From the NCBI GenBank assembly GCA_937988885.1, contig CALKHR010000082.1:37046-101045 (forward strand): 64,000 bases of DNA, in the 5' to 3' direction. Positions within the stretch are counted from its first letter, which is position 1. Every line of letters starts with the position of its first letter. Shown here one piece after another: positions 43,861-51,995 of the stretch. The notes beneath the pieces were generated by a model. That model made no database searches, was not told the DNA's origin, and was given only the letters and a program-made list of their open reading frames with translations. The stretch comes from an uncultured Roseiflexaceae bacterium (GTDB taxonomy: Bacteria; Chloroflexota; Chloroflexia; Chloroflexales; Roseiflexaceae). A program made the position numbers and the translations under genes.

Positions 43861-43892
43861 AGCAGGGTAGCATCGCTGCCCTGCTTTGTTGT
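43861..43892 (+). terminator. Terminator of ssb
   Basis: An 11-bp stem with one G-U pair (AGCAGGGTAGC with GCTGCCCTGCT), a 3-base loop and TTGTTGT. Confidence 0.8.
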
Positions 43893-43983
43893 ACCTGGCA
43901 GAGCGATGCGATGGTGGTTCTCATTGCTCCGCATTGTAGTGCTCGTTGAGATCCTTGACTCAGAAACTGGCGCTAGAAAGGCC

Positions 43984-44055
43984 TGGTAACTTGGTGACTT
44001 GGTGATGAACTACGAGAATAAAGAGATAAAATCTCATCTGTGTAATCTGTGGATA
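43984..44055. repeat. Intergenic repeat right of ssb, copy 3
   Basis: TGGTAACTTGGTGACTTGGT, then GATGAACTACGAGAATAAAG, AGATAAAATCTCATCTGTGT and AATCTGTGGATAC, a close match to the copy at 43131-43205. Confidence 0.75.
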
Positions 44056-44101
44056 CTCTAACTCCGCCTATCGGCGGATCATCAAACACCCTTACCTGTG
44101 T

Positions 44102-44333
44102 TACAATGCCCCACGTTTAGAAGTGTTTGTAGGGCTTACGCACATGCGCTGGAATCGCACAACAACCTGCTGGAGCACATCGCGCGGCGGAATGCTGGGC
44201 GCTGGCCATAGGTGTACTGTGCCCAGTTTAGCCCTTAGTGTGTAAACTATTTCTTAGTCTCGAACTTTGAGCTGCGGGCCAGTACTTGGCTCGCAGCTTT
44301 TTTTATTCTTTACAGCAATCAAGGAGACCGCAA
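44102..44333 (+). promoter_or_regulatory. Leader of the ABC-F gene: possible attenuator with upstream frame
   Basis: A TACAAT -10 (44103-44108, weak -35) would give a leader of about 215 bases. An upstream frame at 44144-44245 encodes 33 residues (MRWNRTTTC...). A terminator hairpin follows 24 bases later, just before the ABC-F start. CTGGCC at 44202-44207, inside the upstream frame, can pair with GGCCAG (44277-44282) in the terminator's 5' arm. Leader peptides with attenuation control several antibiotic-resistance ABC-F genes; the same logic here is inference. The upstream frame has only a weak AGGG site. Confidence 0.4.
44270..44304 (+). terminator. Rho-independent terminator in the ABC-F leader
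   Basis: A 12-bp stem with one G-U pair (AGCTGCGGGCCA with TGGCTCGCAGCT), a 5-base loop and seven T, 29 bases before the ABC-F start codon. No other gene lies between it and the ssb terminator. Confidence 0.85.
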
Positions 44334-45983
44334 ATGATCCTAGTAGATATGAATCAAGTAACACGTCTGCATGGCGGTCGTACCATCTTCCAAAACCTAC
44401 AATGGACCATCCAAGATCGCGAGAAGATCGGCCTCGTCGGCGTCAACGGCGTGGGCAAATCGACACTCCTGCGCACACTGGCCGGCATCGAACCCCCCGA
44501 CTCCGGCTCAATCGTGCTGCGGCGGGGCGCACGGGTCGCCTACCTCGCGCAGGAATATGCGGGCACACCAGGACGCGCCGTGCTCGACGAACTGCTAGCG
44601 GTGCGCACCGACCTGCACCAGCTCGAAGCGCAAATCGCCGCCGCCGAAGCCCGCATGGGCGATCCCGAAGTGAGCAACGACATGCGCGCCCTTGAGCGCG
44701 TGCTGCTCGAACACGAGCGCCTACTGGAGCGCTTCGAGATGCTGGGTGGCCGTGCGATACACAGCCGCGCCGAAGCGCTGCTCCGCGATCTCGGCTTCAG
44801 CGAGGAGAACTGGGATCAGCCGATGGAGTTGCTGAGCGGCGGCCAACGCAAACTGATCGGCCTGGCCCGCTGTCTGCTCTCCGACCCCGACCTGCTGCTG
44901 CTCGACGAGCCAGACAACCACCTCGACCTAGCGCGCAAAGCCATGCTAGAACAGATTATCCGCCGCTTCGAGGGCGCGGTCATCATCATCTCGCACGACC
45001 GCTACCTGCTCGACGAAACCGTCACCAGCATCGCCGAGCTAGAGGCCACACGACAGACCGGCGCACGCCTGGTGCTGTGGGAGGGCAACTATTCGAGCTA
45101 TGCCACCCAAAAAGAGCTGGCACTGCTGCGGCAACAGCAGGATTATGTGGCGCAACAAAAGCAGATCGAGCGCCTCGAAGCCGCGATCAGCCGCTTCCGC
45201 ACCTGGCTCAACATCTCGCTCGACCCGCGCCTCAAAAAGCAGATCGACAACAAACAGCGCATGATCGATCGAATGGATAAAGTCGAGCGGCCCGTATTGG
45301 AACGTCGCAAAATGGCGCTGGCCTTTCACCCGCGCGTGCGGGGCGGCGCAAAAGCGATCGAACTGCGCAATATCGACAAAAGCTTTGGCGACCGCATCAT
45401 CATGTTGGGGGCATCGGCCACGATCATGAACGGCGAGCGCATCGGCATCGTCGGGCCGAACGGCGTGGGCAAATCGGTGCTGCTACGCATGATCCTGGGC
45501 CAAATGCCCATCGACGGTGGCGAGATCTGGATCGGGCCGAGCATTCAGCTCGATTATTACGCCCAGCAGCACGAAACGCTCGACATGCAGCAAACACCGA
45601 TCGAAGCGTTGCGAGCCGTGCGCCCGATGTACGAGGGCGAGGCGGTCGCCAAGCTCGGCAGCTTCCTGATACCCTACGCGGCCTGCAATCAGCCGATCGC
45701 GACCCTGAGCGGTGGCGAGAAGAGCCGCGTGCAGCTCGCGCGCCTGATGCTAGGTGGCGCTAACTGCCTGCTGCTCGACGAGCCAACCAACAACCTCGAC
45801 ATCGCCTCCGCTGAGGTGCTTGAACAGGCGCTCGACACGTTTAGCGGCACCGTGATCGTCGTCTCGCACGACCGCTATTTCCTCGATCGTGTCGTTGATC
45901 GCATTTTGTATCTCGAAGATGGTGAACTGTTCAGCATCGAAGGCGGATATAGCGCATATGCCGAGAAGAGATCATTTCAATAA
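44334..45983 (+). CDS. ABC-F family ribosome-associated ATPase
   Basis: A 549-residue soluble protein with two ABC domains and no membrane domain. Domain 1 (about 1-235): GVNGVGKST, LSGGQRKLIGLA and LLLLDEPDNHLD. Domain 2 (about 335-549): GPNGVGKSV, LSGGEKSRVQLA and LLLDEPTNNLD. Between them is the coiled P-site interaction linker (ELALLRQQQDYVAQQKQIERL). ABC-F proteins act on stalled or antibiotic-blocked ribosomes. The shape is close to Uup/EttA/YdiF types; subfamily is uncertain. The ATG at 44334 follows AAGGAGA. A terminator in its leader suggests conditional expression. Confidence 0.95.
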   Translation: MILVDMNQVTRLHGGRTIFQNLQWTIQDREKIGLVGVNGVGKSTLLRTLAGIEPPDSGSIVLRRGARVAYLAQEYAGTPGRAVLDELLAVRTDLHQLEAQIAAAEARMGDPEVSNDMRALERVLLEHERLLERFEMLGGRAIHSRAEALLRDLGFSEENWDQPMELLSGGQRKLIGLARCLLSDPDLLLLDEPDNHLDLARKAMLEQIIRRFEGAVIIISHDRYLLDETVTSIAELEATRQTGARLVLWEGNYSSYATQKELALLRQQQDYVAQQKQIERLEAAISRFRTWLNISLDPRLKKQIDNKQRMIDRMDKVERPVLERRKMALAFHPRVRGGAKAIELRNIDKSFGDRIIMLGASATIMNGERIGIVGPNGVGKSVLLRMILGQMPIDGGEIWIGPSIQLDYYAQQHETLDMQQTPIEALRAVRPMYEGEAVAKLGSFLIPYAACNQPIATLSGGEKSRVQLARLMLGGANCLLLDEPTNNLDIASAEVLEQALDTFSGTVIVVSHDRYFLDRVVDRILYLEDGELFSIEGGYSAYAEKRSFQ

Positions 45984-46064
45984 TCAAAAATATAATAACA
46001 ATTCAATTTAACTACACAACACAATAACTATCCTGTTATTACAAGTTTGTGTAGTACACATGGA

Positions 46065-46097
46065 ATGAGCCATGGAATAATCCATGGCTCATGCTTT
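46065..46097 (+). terminator. Terminator after the ABC-F gene
   Basis: A 12-bp perfect stem (ATGAGCCATGGA and complement) with an ATAA loop, followed by GCTTT, about 80 bases after the stop. Confidence 0.75.
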
Positions 46098-46546
46098 CAT
46101 CGCTATATCGCTCCATTATCACCAAAAACTATTCTCATCAGTAACCATCAAGCTATTTTAAAGAAACAATAGATAGCGAAAATGTCATTTTCATCTTGAT
46201 ACGATTCACCAGCAATTCACTCCTATCACCTATCCTTCCAAACATACTTCCCTAACTGCGCTTTCTACATTTCATACGACCTTGCGCAGCAACTGCACTC
46301 TGCCATCTATATGGCATGGGTGTTGGTTCCATGCTTCCACGCCACATCTACAACATCGAGAAAGGAGTATTGCACGACGTAGAGCACTGTATCGCTATTC
46401 ATGCGAACCTACTCCCTTGCCCTTGAGAGTGTTCCAAGTCAATAGGTATTCACTCACGTTGCTTGCAGCTAGACTAGTGGATTCCTTTAGCGGCGCATAG
46501 TCCAAACTCCGTAGGTATCCGTCATAGTTACAAGGAGAGAAACCAT
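46098..46546. other. AT-rich region before the LTD/DUF11 gene
   Basis: About 450 bases of lower G+C. I see no gene. A 72-residue frame at 46282-46500 has no ribosome-binding site or coherent composition. Confidence 0.5.
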
Positions 46547-49318
46547 ATGAAGCGAAAGTGGTTTACTTTCACTACATGGTTCGTGCTGCTCCTCAGCATT
46601 GCAAGTGTAAGTTCAGTTGGGGCACATACGGTCACATATTGGAGTGATATCAACGAACCGGATCGCAGTCGTAACGAATGGTTTGAGACAGCTAACAACG
46701 GCCAAAACGGCGCACGTAATGGCGCAAAAACAGCCGATGTAGGTCATAGCATTATCGCCCGCAACGAAGTGAACGAGGGCGAATTTATCTTCCGCGATGC
46801 CACCAAAGACACACGCGTCCTCAGTTCCACCCTCACCGTGAGCGATACCACAGAGCTTGCCCGCGCTGCTGATATCGACTGGTTTGCGATCACTGGCGAG
46901 CCAGGGTTCCTGAACTTCTTGATCAAACAAGAGAGCATCGACGGTGCGCTGTCCGAGCTCAATCCAATGTTTGTGATCACGATCAGCACAAATGGTAACA
47001 GCAGCAACACCACCATTCCCGAATCGGGTGGCCTTACGATTCCTCCGGAAGCCGCTTGGGAATACGCCATCCTAACCGATTTCAACTCAACGGTAAACAC
47101 AGGTAACTACCGACCACCCAAACGTTGGGTCTATACGTCAGGCACGGCAGGCAATTGTACAGGTTGTCTCGCCCAGTTGATCGGGCGCTCCAACGGTGGC
47201 GTACCGGGTAACTTTGTTGAGATTAAGGTGCCGTGGTCGCAGATCGGCTTCACGAATAATCAGCCACCACCCCAGGGCACAGCTCTGCGCTTCACGCTCT
47301 CGACCTACCTGAAATCGGAGCATCTCGCCGATGTTGTGCCTGGCGATGATAAGCCTGCTCTGCTCCTCCTCGATGCAGCCAGCACCAGAACGACTGCGGA
47401 AATAGTCAGCGCAGGATTCCTCGATACCTACATGGATGTCTACTTCGACACCAATGGCGATGTCTTTTCGCCGCTTCTGATCAGCGAGTTCAACCCGAAT
47501 CCTGAGGGCACTGAGCCTGCTGGTCCTAACGGTAGAGGCACCGAGTGGATCGAGATTATCAACGTCAGTTCCTTCAACGTGAGCTTGGACAACTACAGCA
47601 TTGGTGATGCAGTCAGGCGAGGCTCCGCCGATGCGATGCTGAAGTTCCCTGCGGGCAAAACGGTCCCACCGAATGGTGTCGTTATCGTAGCACAGGATAA
47701 AAACAAACCACCCATCGCTGGCCTCTCCAGCAGCCCATCTCTGCAGATCTTCCAGTGGGCACCAAACAATGTAGTAAATGGCGAGATGCCGCCCAACACC
47801 ATTTGGTCGAGCAAAACTACTATCGGCCTCGACAATCAACGCGACCGTGTGGTGCTCACCTACCGCAACCATACGATCATGGATCTTGTCGAATATAAAG
47901 TCGAGACCAACTCGACTAGTCCCTATCCTGGACACATTGCATATGTGTACGAGGGCGATGATGCCCTGCTGACATCGGTGCCTGAGGGCAACCAGTATAG
48001 CATCGAGCGGTGCCCTGTGAAGCAAGACACCAACGATGCCGCGCTCGATTTCACCTTCCACAACGGCGCCACCGACAATATGCCCACGCCGGGTATCGCA
48101 TGTCCGCCAACCACTGGCGTCGATCTCGAAGTGCGACAAGTCGCTTCAACATCGGCAGCTTTGGCAGGCAGCCAAGTCATCTTCACTATCCAGTGGAGCA
48201 ACTTGGGCGATGGTCCCTTCTCATCGGTGCTGCTCACTGATACGCTGCCGTTGCACCTCAACTTCGTGTCGGCCAGCCCAGCGCCCGATGCAGGCCGCTC
48301 AACCGCCACGCAGAAGGTGTGGAACTTCACCAACCTCACACCGCCAAGCGGTGGCACAGTCGGCGGCACGATCATCCTGACCGCGACCATCTCGGCCAGC
48401 GCACCGGCCAACCTGCCGCTCGTCAACCGCGTGGAGATCAGCGAGAACGATCCTACACGCGTCGAAGCAGAGCATAAACTCGGGAACAATAGCTACGAGG
48501 CGACCGTCACAGCGATGAAGCCCGACCTCGCGGTCTCATCGACATGGCCCGGCGGCGCACTGCCCAACGATACCGTGGAGTACGTGATCGCCTACGCCAA
48601 CAACGGTAGCGGCATGGCAAGCAATGTCGTGATCACCGATACGTTGCCAGCCGCGGGCGCAACCTTCGTCAGCAGCACACCAGCACCAGATGGTAGCTCA
48701 ACCGCTACAGAGAAGGTCTGGTCGCTTGGCGAGCTCGATCCCGGCGATACTGGCACAATCACGGTCAGGGTGAAGATCACTGGCAATACCAACGATCAGC
48801 TCACCAACCAGATCGTGATTACTGGCGAGCCAGCCGATGATCCCGGCGCGCCCACCGCCGATAACAGCGAAACGCGCATCCTGGTCGTCGGCGTGATCCC
48901 CAATCTGGAAGTGGAGATCAAGGACTGGCCAGACAAGGCGAAGCCAGGCGGCACCTTCTGCTACACCATCGAGTACACCTATCCGAAGGGCGCTATTCAG
49001 GCCACCGACATCCAGATCAAGAACACGCTGCCCACGGGCCTCTCGCTGGTTAGCCAGACATCCAGCCCAGCGCTCAACTTCAACGGTGCGACCACTGGCG
49101 AGCTTGTGTGGGGTCCAGGCACACTCAACGTTGGTGGCAAGGGCACCATCACCGTCTGTGTCAAGGTCCGCAGCATCGTTCCGGTGGGTGAAGAAGTGGA
49201 GAATGTCGTCTCGATCAGCGGCTCGGTCGATCCCGATCCGACCCTCGCCGATAACATCAAGACCGCCAAACTCACCTTCGACTCCTACCAGACCATGCTT
49301 CCGTTCATTGGCAAGTAA
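46547..49318 (+). CDS. Secreted protein with lamin-tail domain and DUF11 repeats
   Basis: A 923-residue exported protein. A signal peptide covers residues 1-26. A beta-rich N-terminal domain of unknown type (about 30-300) is followed by a lamin-tail domain (about 304-440: LLISEFNPNPEG, then EWIEIINVSSFNVSLDNYSIGD-like strands). Three DUF11-type beta-sandwich repeats follow (about 525-640, 655-760 and 785-905), each with VTDTLP-like and NxVxIS motifs. The end YQTMLPFIGK matches the end of the ten-repeat protein (VFLPFIRR). Likely cell-surface or matrix. GGAGAG precedes the ATG. Confidence 0.9.
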   Translation: MKRKWFTFTTWFVLLLSIASVSSVGAHTVTYWSDINEPDRSRNEWFETANNGQNGARNGAKTADVGHSIIARNEVNEGEFIFRDATKDTRVLSSTLTVSDTTELARAADIDWFAITGEPGFLNFLIKQESIDGALSELNPMFVITISTNGNSSNTTIPESGGLTIPPEAAWEYAILTDFNSTVNTGNYRPPKRWVYTSGTAGNCTGCLAQLIGRSNGGVPGNFVEIKVPWSQIGFTNNQPPPQGTALRFTLSTYLKSEHLADVVPGDDKPALLLLDAASTRTTAEIVSAGFLDTYMDVYFDTNGDVFSPLLISEFNPNPEGTEPAGPNGRGTEWIEIINVSSFNVSLDNYSIGDAVRRGSADAMLKFPAGKTVPPNGVVIVAQDKNKPPIAGLSSSPSLQIFQWAPNNVVNGEMPPNTIWSSKTTIGLDNQRDRVVLTYRNHTIMDLVEYKVETNSTSPYPGHIAYVYEGDDALLTSVPEGNQYSIERCPVKQDTNDAALDFTFHNGATDNMPTPGIACPPTTGVDLEVRQVASTSAALAGSQVIFTIQWSNLGDGPFSSVLLTDTLPLHLNFVSASPAPDAGRSTATQKVWNFTNLTPPSGGTVGGTIILTATISASAPANLPLVNRVEISENDPTRVEAEHKLGNNSYEATVTAMKPDLAVSSTWPGGALPNDTVEYVIAYANNGSGMASNVVITDTLPAAGATFVSSTPAPDGSSTATEKVWSLGELDPGDTGTITVRVKITGNTNDQLTNQIVITGEPADDPGAPTADNSETRILVVGVIPNLEVEIKDWPDKAKPGGTFCYTIEYTYPKGAIQATDIQIKNTLPTGLSLVSQTSSPALNFNGATTGELVWGPGTLNVGGKGTITVCVKVRSIVPVGEEVENVVSISGSVDPDPTLADNIKTAKLTFDSYQTMLPFIGK

Positions 49319-49325
49319 GCTGTTC

Positions 49326-49396
49326 GGCTGGGGCAGAACACCTGCTCCAGCCTAAACAACAACAGGCAGGTGGGGTTATCCTCCATCTGCCTGTTG
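49326..49396. terminator. Two adjacent hairpins between converging genes
   Basis: An 11-bp stem at 49326-49352 (GGCTGGGGCAG with CTGCTCCAGCC) and a 14-bp stem at 49360-49396 (CAACAGGCAGGTGG with CCATCTGCCTGTTG), both with one G-U pair and no T run. Probably a bidirectional stop. Confidence 0.7.
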
Positions 49397-49428
49397 CATG
49401 ATCCGATGATGTTTGTCCCACGGGCCGT

Positions 49429-50574
49429 TTAGCTCAGCGCAGCCACCAATCGCTCTAGCCCCGCCGCCAACTGCGTAGGTTCGGTCAGGCACGAGATCAT
49501 CAGGTGCGCGCCGAACACATCGCCGTAAAAATGCCCGGGATGCACCAACACGCCCCGCTCCAGCAGATCGATCACGAGCGCCTCCTCGTCGTCGCAATCG
49601 AGCACCTGGCAGAACAGGTAGTAGCCGCCATCGGGCGGGCGCACCCGCAGGCGCTCGCACTGCGCCAGCCGCGCCAACGCCATATCGAAGTTCGCCCGGA
49701 CCCGCTCGCGCATCTGCGCCACAAACGGCATGCCCCGCTCGAACAGCGTGGGCAGCATCGCCTGCGTCAGGCTATTCGCGCCCAAGAACGTATCGTTGAG
49801 CAACTCCAATCGGTCACCGAACAACGTTGCGGCGGGCGTATTTAGCGCGATCCAGCCCAGCTTGAGATCGGGCAACGCGAACAACTTCGAGATGCCGTTC
49901 AGATGAAACACTGGCAACTCGGGATGCAGCGCCCCCAGCGGCGGTGTACTCGGCGCGCGGTACGTGAACTCGGCGAACACCTCATCGCAGATCAGCGGCA
50001 GCCCCACGCGGTTCAGCACTGGCACCGCCGCCCGCACGATCATGCCCGTCGGGTTGTGCGGCGAGATCAGCAGCACCGCCCGCGTGCGCTCGTCCACCTG
50101 AGCGCGCACGCTCGCCGGGTCGATGCGCCACCCGCGCGCCTCATCGAGCGTGTAGGGCCGCAACTCAACGTGATAAATGGCCGCCAAATACTCGAACAGC
50201 GGGTAGGTCACATCGGGGGCCAGCACATTGTCGCCAGGCTCCGTCAGCAGCGCGAACAGCAAGCCATACGCCTCGCTGGTGCTGGCCGTGATAAACACAT
50301 CATCGGGGGAGAAGGAGATCGGAGGCGTGCGATTGGCGTAGTAGTTCACAATCGCTTGGCGGGCGGGCAACGCGCCACGCGGGTCGGGCGAGTAACGCCG
50401 CGTGGCCCAATAGCCTGCAGAAGCCTGTTCCAATATCTCAGGAGGGAACAACAAACCCTGATGCGTGGGATTGCTACTCGTCAGATCGATATACCCGGCA
50501 CCCGCCGCCACGCGCTGGCGCGCCAACTCGATCCGATTCGGCGAAAGATCGCCATCGGCAAAAAAACCAACCAT
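49429..50574 (-). CDS. Class I/II aminotransferase
   Basis: A 381-residue PLP enzyme with SNPTHQGL, ISPHNPTGMIV, the DEVFAEFTY segment and the PLP lysine in NGISKLFALPDLKLGW. The pattern YSPDPRGALPARQAI fits aspartate/alanine-type aminotransferases of subgroup I. The substrate is not assignable. It follows the degenerate radical-SAM-like gene by 10 bases on the same strand, so the two form an operon. Confidence 0.92.
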   Translation of the reverse strand: MVGFFADGDLSPNRIELARQRVAAGAGYIDLTSSNPTHQGLLFPPEILEQASAGYWATRRYSPDPRGALPARQAIVNYYANRTPPISFSPDDVFITASTSEAYGLLFALLTEPGDNVLAPDVTYPLFEYLAAIYHVELRPYTLDEARGWRIDPASVRAQVDERTRAVLLISPHNPTGMIVRAAVPVLNRVGLPLICDEVFAEFTYRAPSTPPLGALHPELPVFHLNGISKLFALPDLKLGWIALNTPAATLFGDRLELLNDTFLGANSLTQAMLPTLFERGMPFVAQMRERVRANFDMALARLAQCERLRVRPPDGGYYLFCQVLDCDDEEALVIDLLERGVLVHPGHFYGDVFGAHLMISCLTEPTQLAAGLERLVAALS

Positions 50575-50584
50575 CGTTCACAAC

Positions 50585-51760
50585 TCAGATCGGAGTGCGA
50601 TCCGCAACTCCATCGGCATAATACTGCCAAGCCTGGCCCAGCAGCCCAGCGCGGCCCGCTCGCCACAACATCGGCCCCAGCTGAGGCCCGAAGCGCTGGA
50701 TAAACAACTGGCGGCTGCGTCGAGAACGATAGCGCAAATGCGCCATTTCGGCAAGCTCGGTCGGTTGGTTCGGCGCGGGCTGCTCGGCAGAGGAAGGCCG
50801 ATGCGCCACCTCGAACTGTGCATCGTCTAAGCCGAAAGTCGCCGACATATCGACCAATGCAGTGATCGCCTCGTAGGGCGGCTCGAGCGTGATGCGAGCG
50901 CGCACCCACATGCCCAACTCGTGCGCCTGCGACACCAACTGCGAGAGCGCCGCCCGCTCCTTCCGCGAGTCGAGCACATCGACAGCCCGAAACACAAAAC
51001 AAAGCGTCTCACAGCCCGCTCGGCGGAACTGCTGCAACAACTCGGGCGTGAGAAGTTGATGCCGCACCGCCCCCTCCCACTGCAAGCCCAATTCGGCTTG
51101 GCCTAATTCAGCCAGCAGTTCTTGGAGCCAGGCCATATCGTCGGTGAGTGGTGGAGCAATAAACTGAACGTGATAGAATCCGTGCTCGCTCGCGATACTC
51201 TGCAACTCGGCAAGCACCAGCGCGGGCTTGCGAGGGCAGAAACGCCCATCGCGCACCTGGCCAACCATCAAAGTTGTCTGGAGCTCACCTGTGTGCACCG
51301 TGAGCGGATACTGCTCAAGCGGCAACAGATGACGCGCGGGGAAGGGCAAACTGTCGAGCGGCTGATCCAGCATCAACAGAGTGCGCAATATAACATTTTG
51401 CTCATCTGTTGCGGCATCGTGAGAATCCAGTTGGAGCAGCGTCTCTGCGACGGTTCGCCCGAAATGCAAACGGCGCAGGGTGCTGCCAAGGTACACAAAC
51501 TTCGCCGATATATCGCCAAGCCCGGCCATGATCGGCGCAACTGCCTCCGGTTTGTCGGCAGCGATCGCAACGACATGCGGGCGGAACGAACGCAATGGAA
51601 TAAACGCATCGGCCTGAGATTGCGCATTGTAAAGCGCAAGATCATAGATGCGAACAATTTGGCGCTGCTGTTCAAGCAATGCCGCTATATAAGCCAGAGG
51701 CAACGGTGGCTGAGATGCAGGTTCTCCTGGCTCTGGTAAGGCAACAAGTGCAATTTTCAC
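50585..51760 (-). CDS. B12-binding/radical-SAM-like protein lacking the cluster cysteines
   Basis: A 391-residue protein that follows the layout of BchE-type B12-binding radical SAM proteins. The N-terminus (IALVALPEPGEPASQPPLPLAYIAALLEQ, given here in parts) and the FVYLGS strand look like a B12-binding Rossmann region. The segment VGQVRDGRFCPRKPALVLAEL stands where the CxxxCxxC motif of radical SAM domains would be, but only one Cys is present. The core then continues with family-like helices (LVSQAHELGMWVRARITLEPP). Without the three cysteines it cannot bind the 4Fe-4S cluster in the usual way. Its role is unknown; it may be a pseudo-enzyme working with the aminotransferase downstream. Confidence 0.65.
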   Translation of the reverse strand: MKIALVALPEPGEPASQPPLPLAYIAALLEQQRQIVRIYDLALYNAQSQADAFIPLRSFRPHVVAIAADKPEAVAPIMAGLGDISAKFVYLGSTLRRLHFGRTVAETLLQLDSHDAATDEQNVILRTLLMLDQPLDSLPFPARHLLPLEQYPLTVHTGELQTTLMVGQVRDGRFCPRKPALVLAELQSIASEHGFYHVQFIAPPLTDDMAWLQELLAELGQAELGLQWEGAVRHQLLTPELLQQFRRAGCETLCFVFRAVDVLDSRKERAALSQLVSQAHELGMWVRARITLEPPYEAITALVDMSATFGLDDAQFEVAHRPSSAEQPAPNQPTELAEMAHLRYRSRRSRQLFIQRFGPQLGPMLWRAGRAGLLGQAWQYYADGVADRTPI

Positions 51761-51995
51761 AGATCCCCCGATCTAGCCAAACAAGAGCCAACCATGGTTC
51801 TCTATTCATCATAAGGTGTTTGGATAATCGACATGTGAAAGGCCGAGCAGCAAAGTTAACAAAACGTTCAAAAAGGTTAATGAGCATAGCCGCGCCTATT
51901 ACAAAAGCGGCGCGCCTCGGTGGCGAGCAACGGCCCTAGATACGCTCGGGGAGAAACGTGAGGATTGTTGTGAGCGACGTTGGAAATCGGGGAGG

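Noticed and set aside
42839..44055. The heptad repeats were considered as a CRISPR array.
   Set aside because: Units are 7 bases, without spacers, and no cas genes lie nearby.
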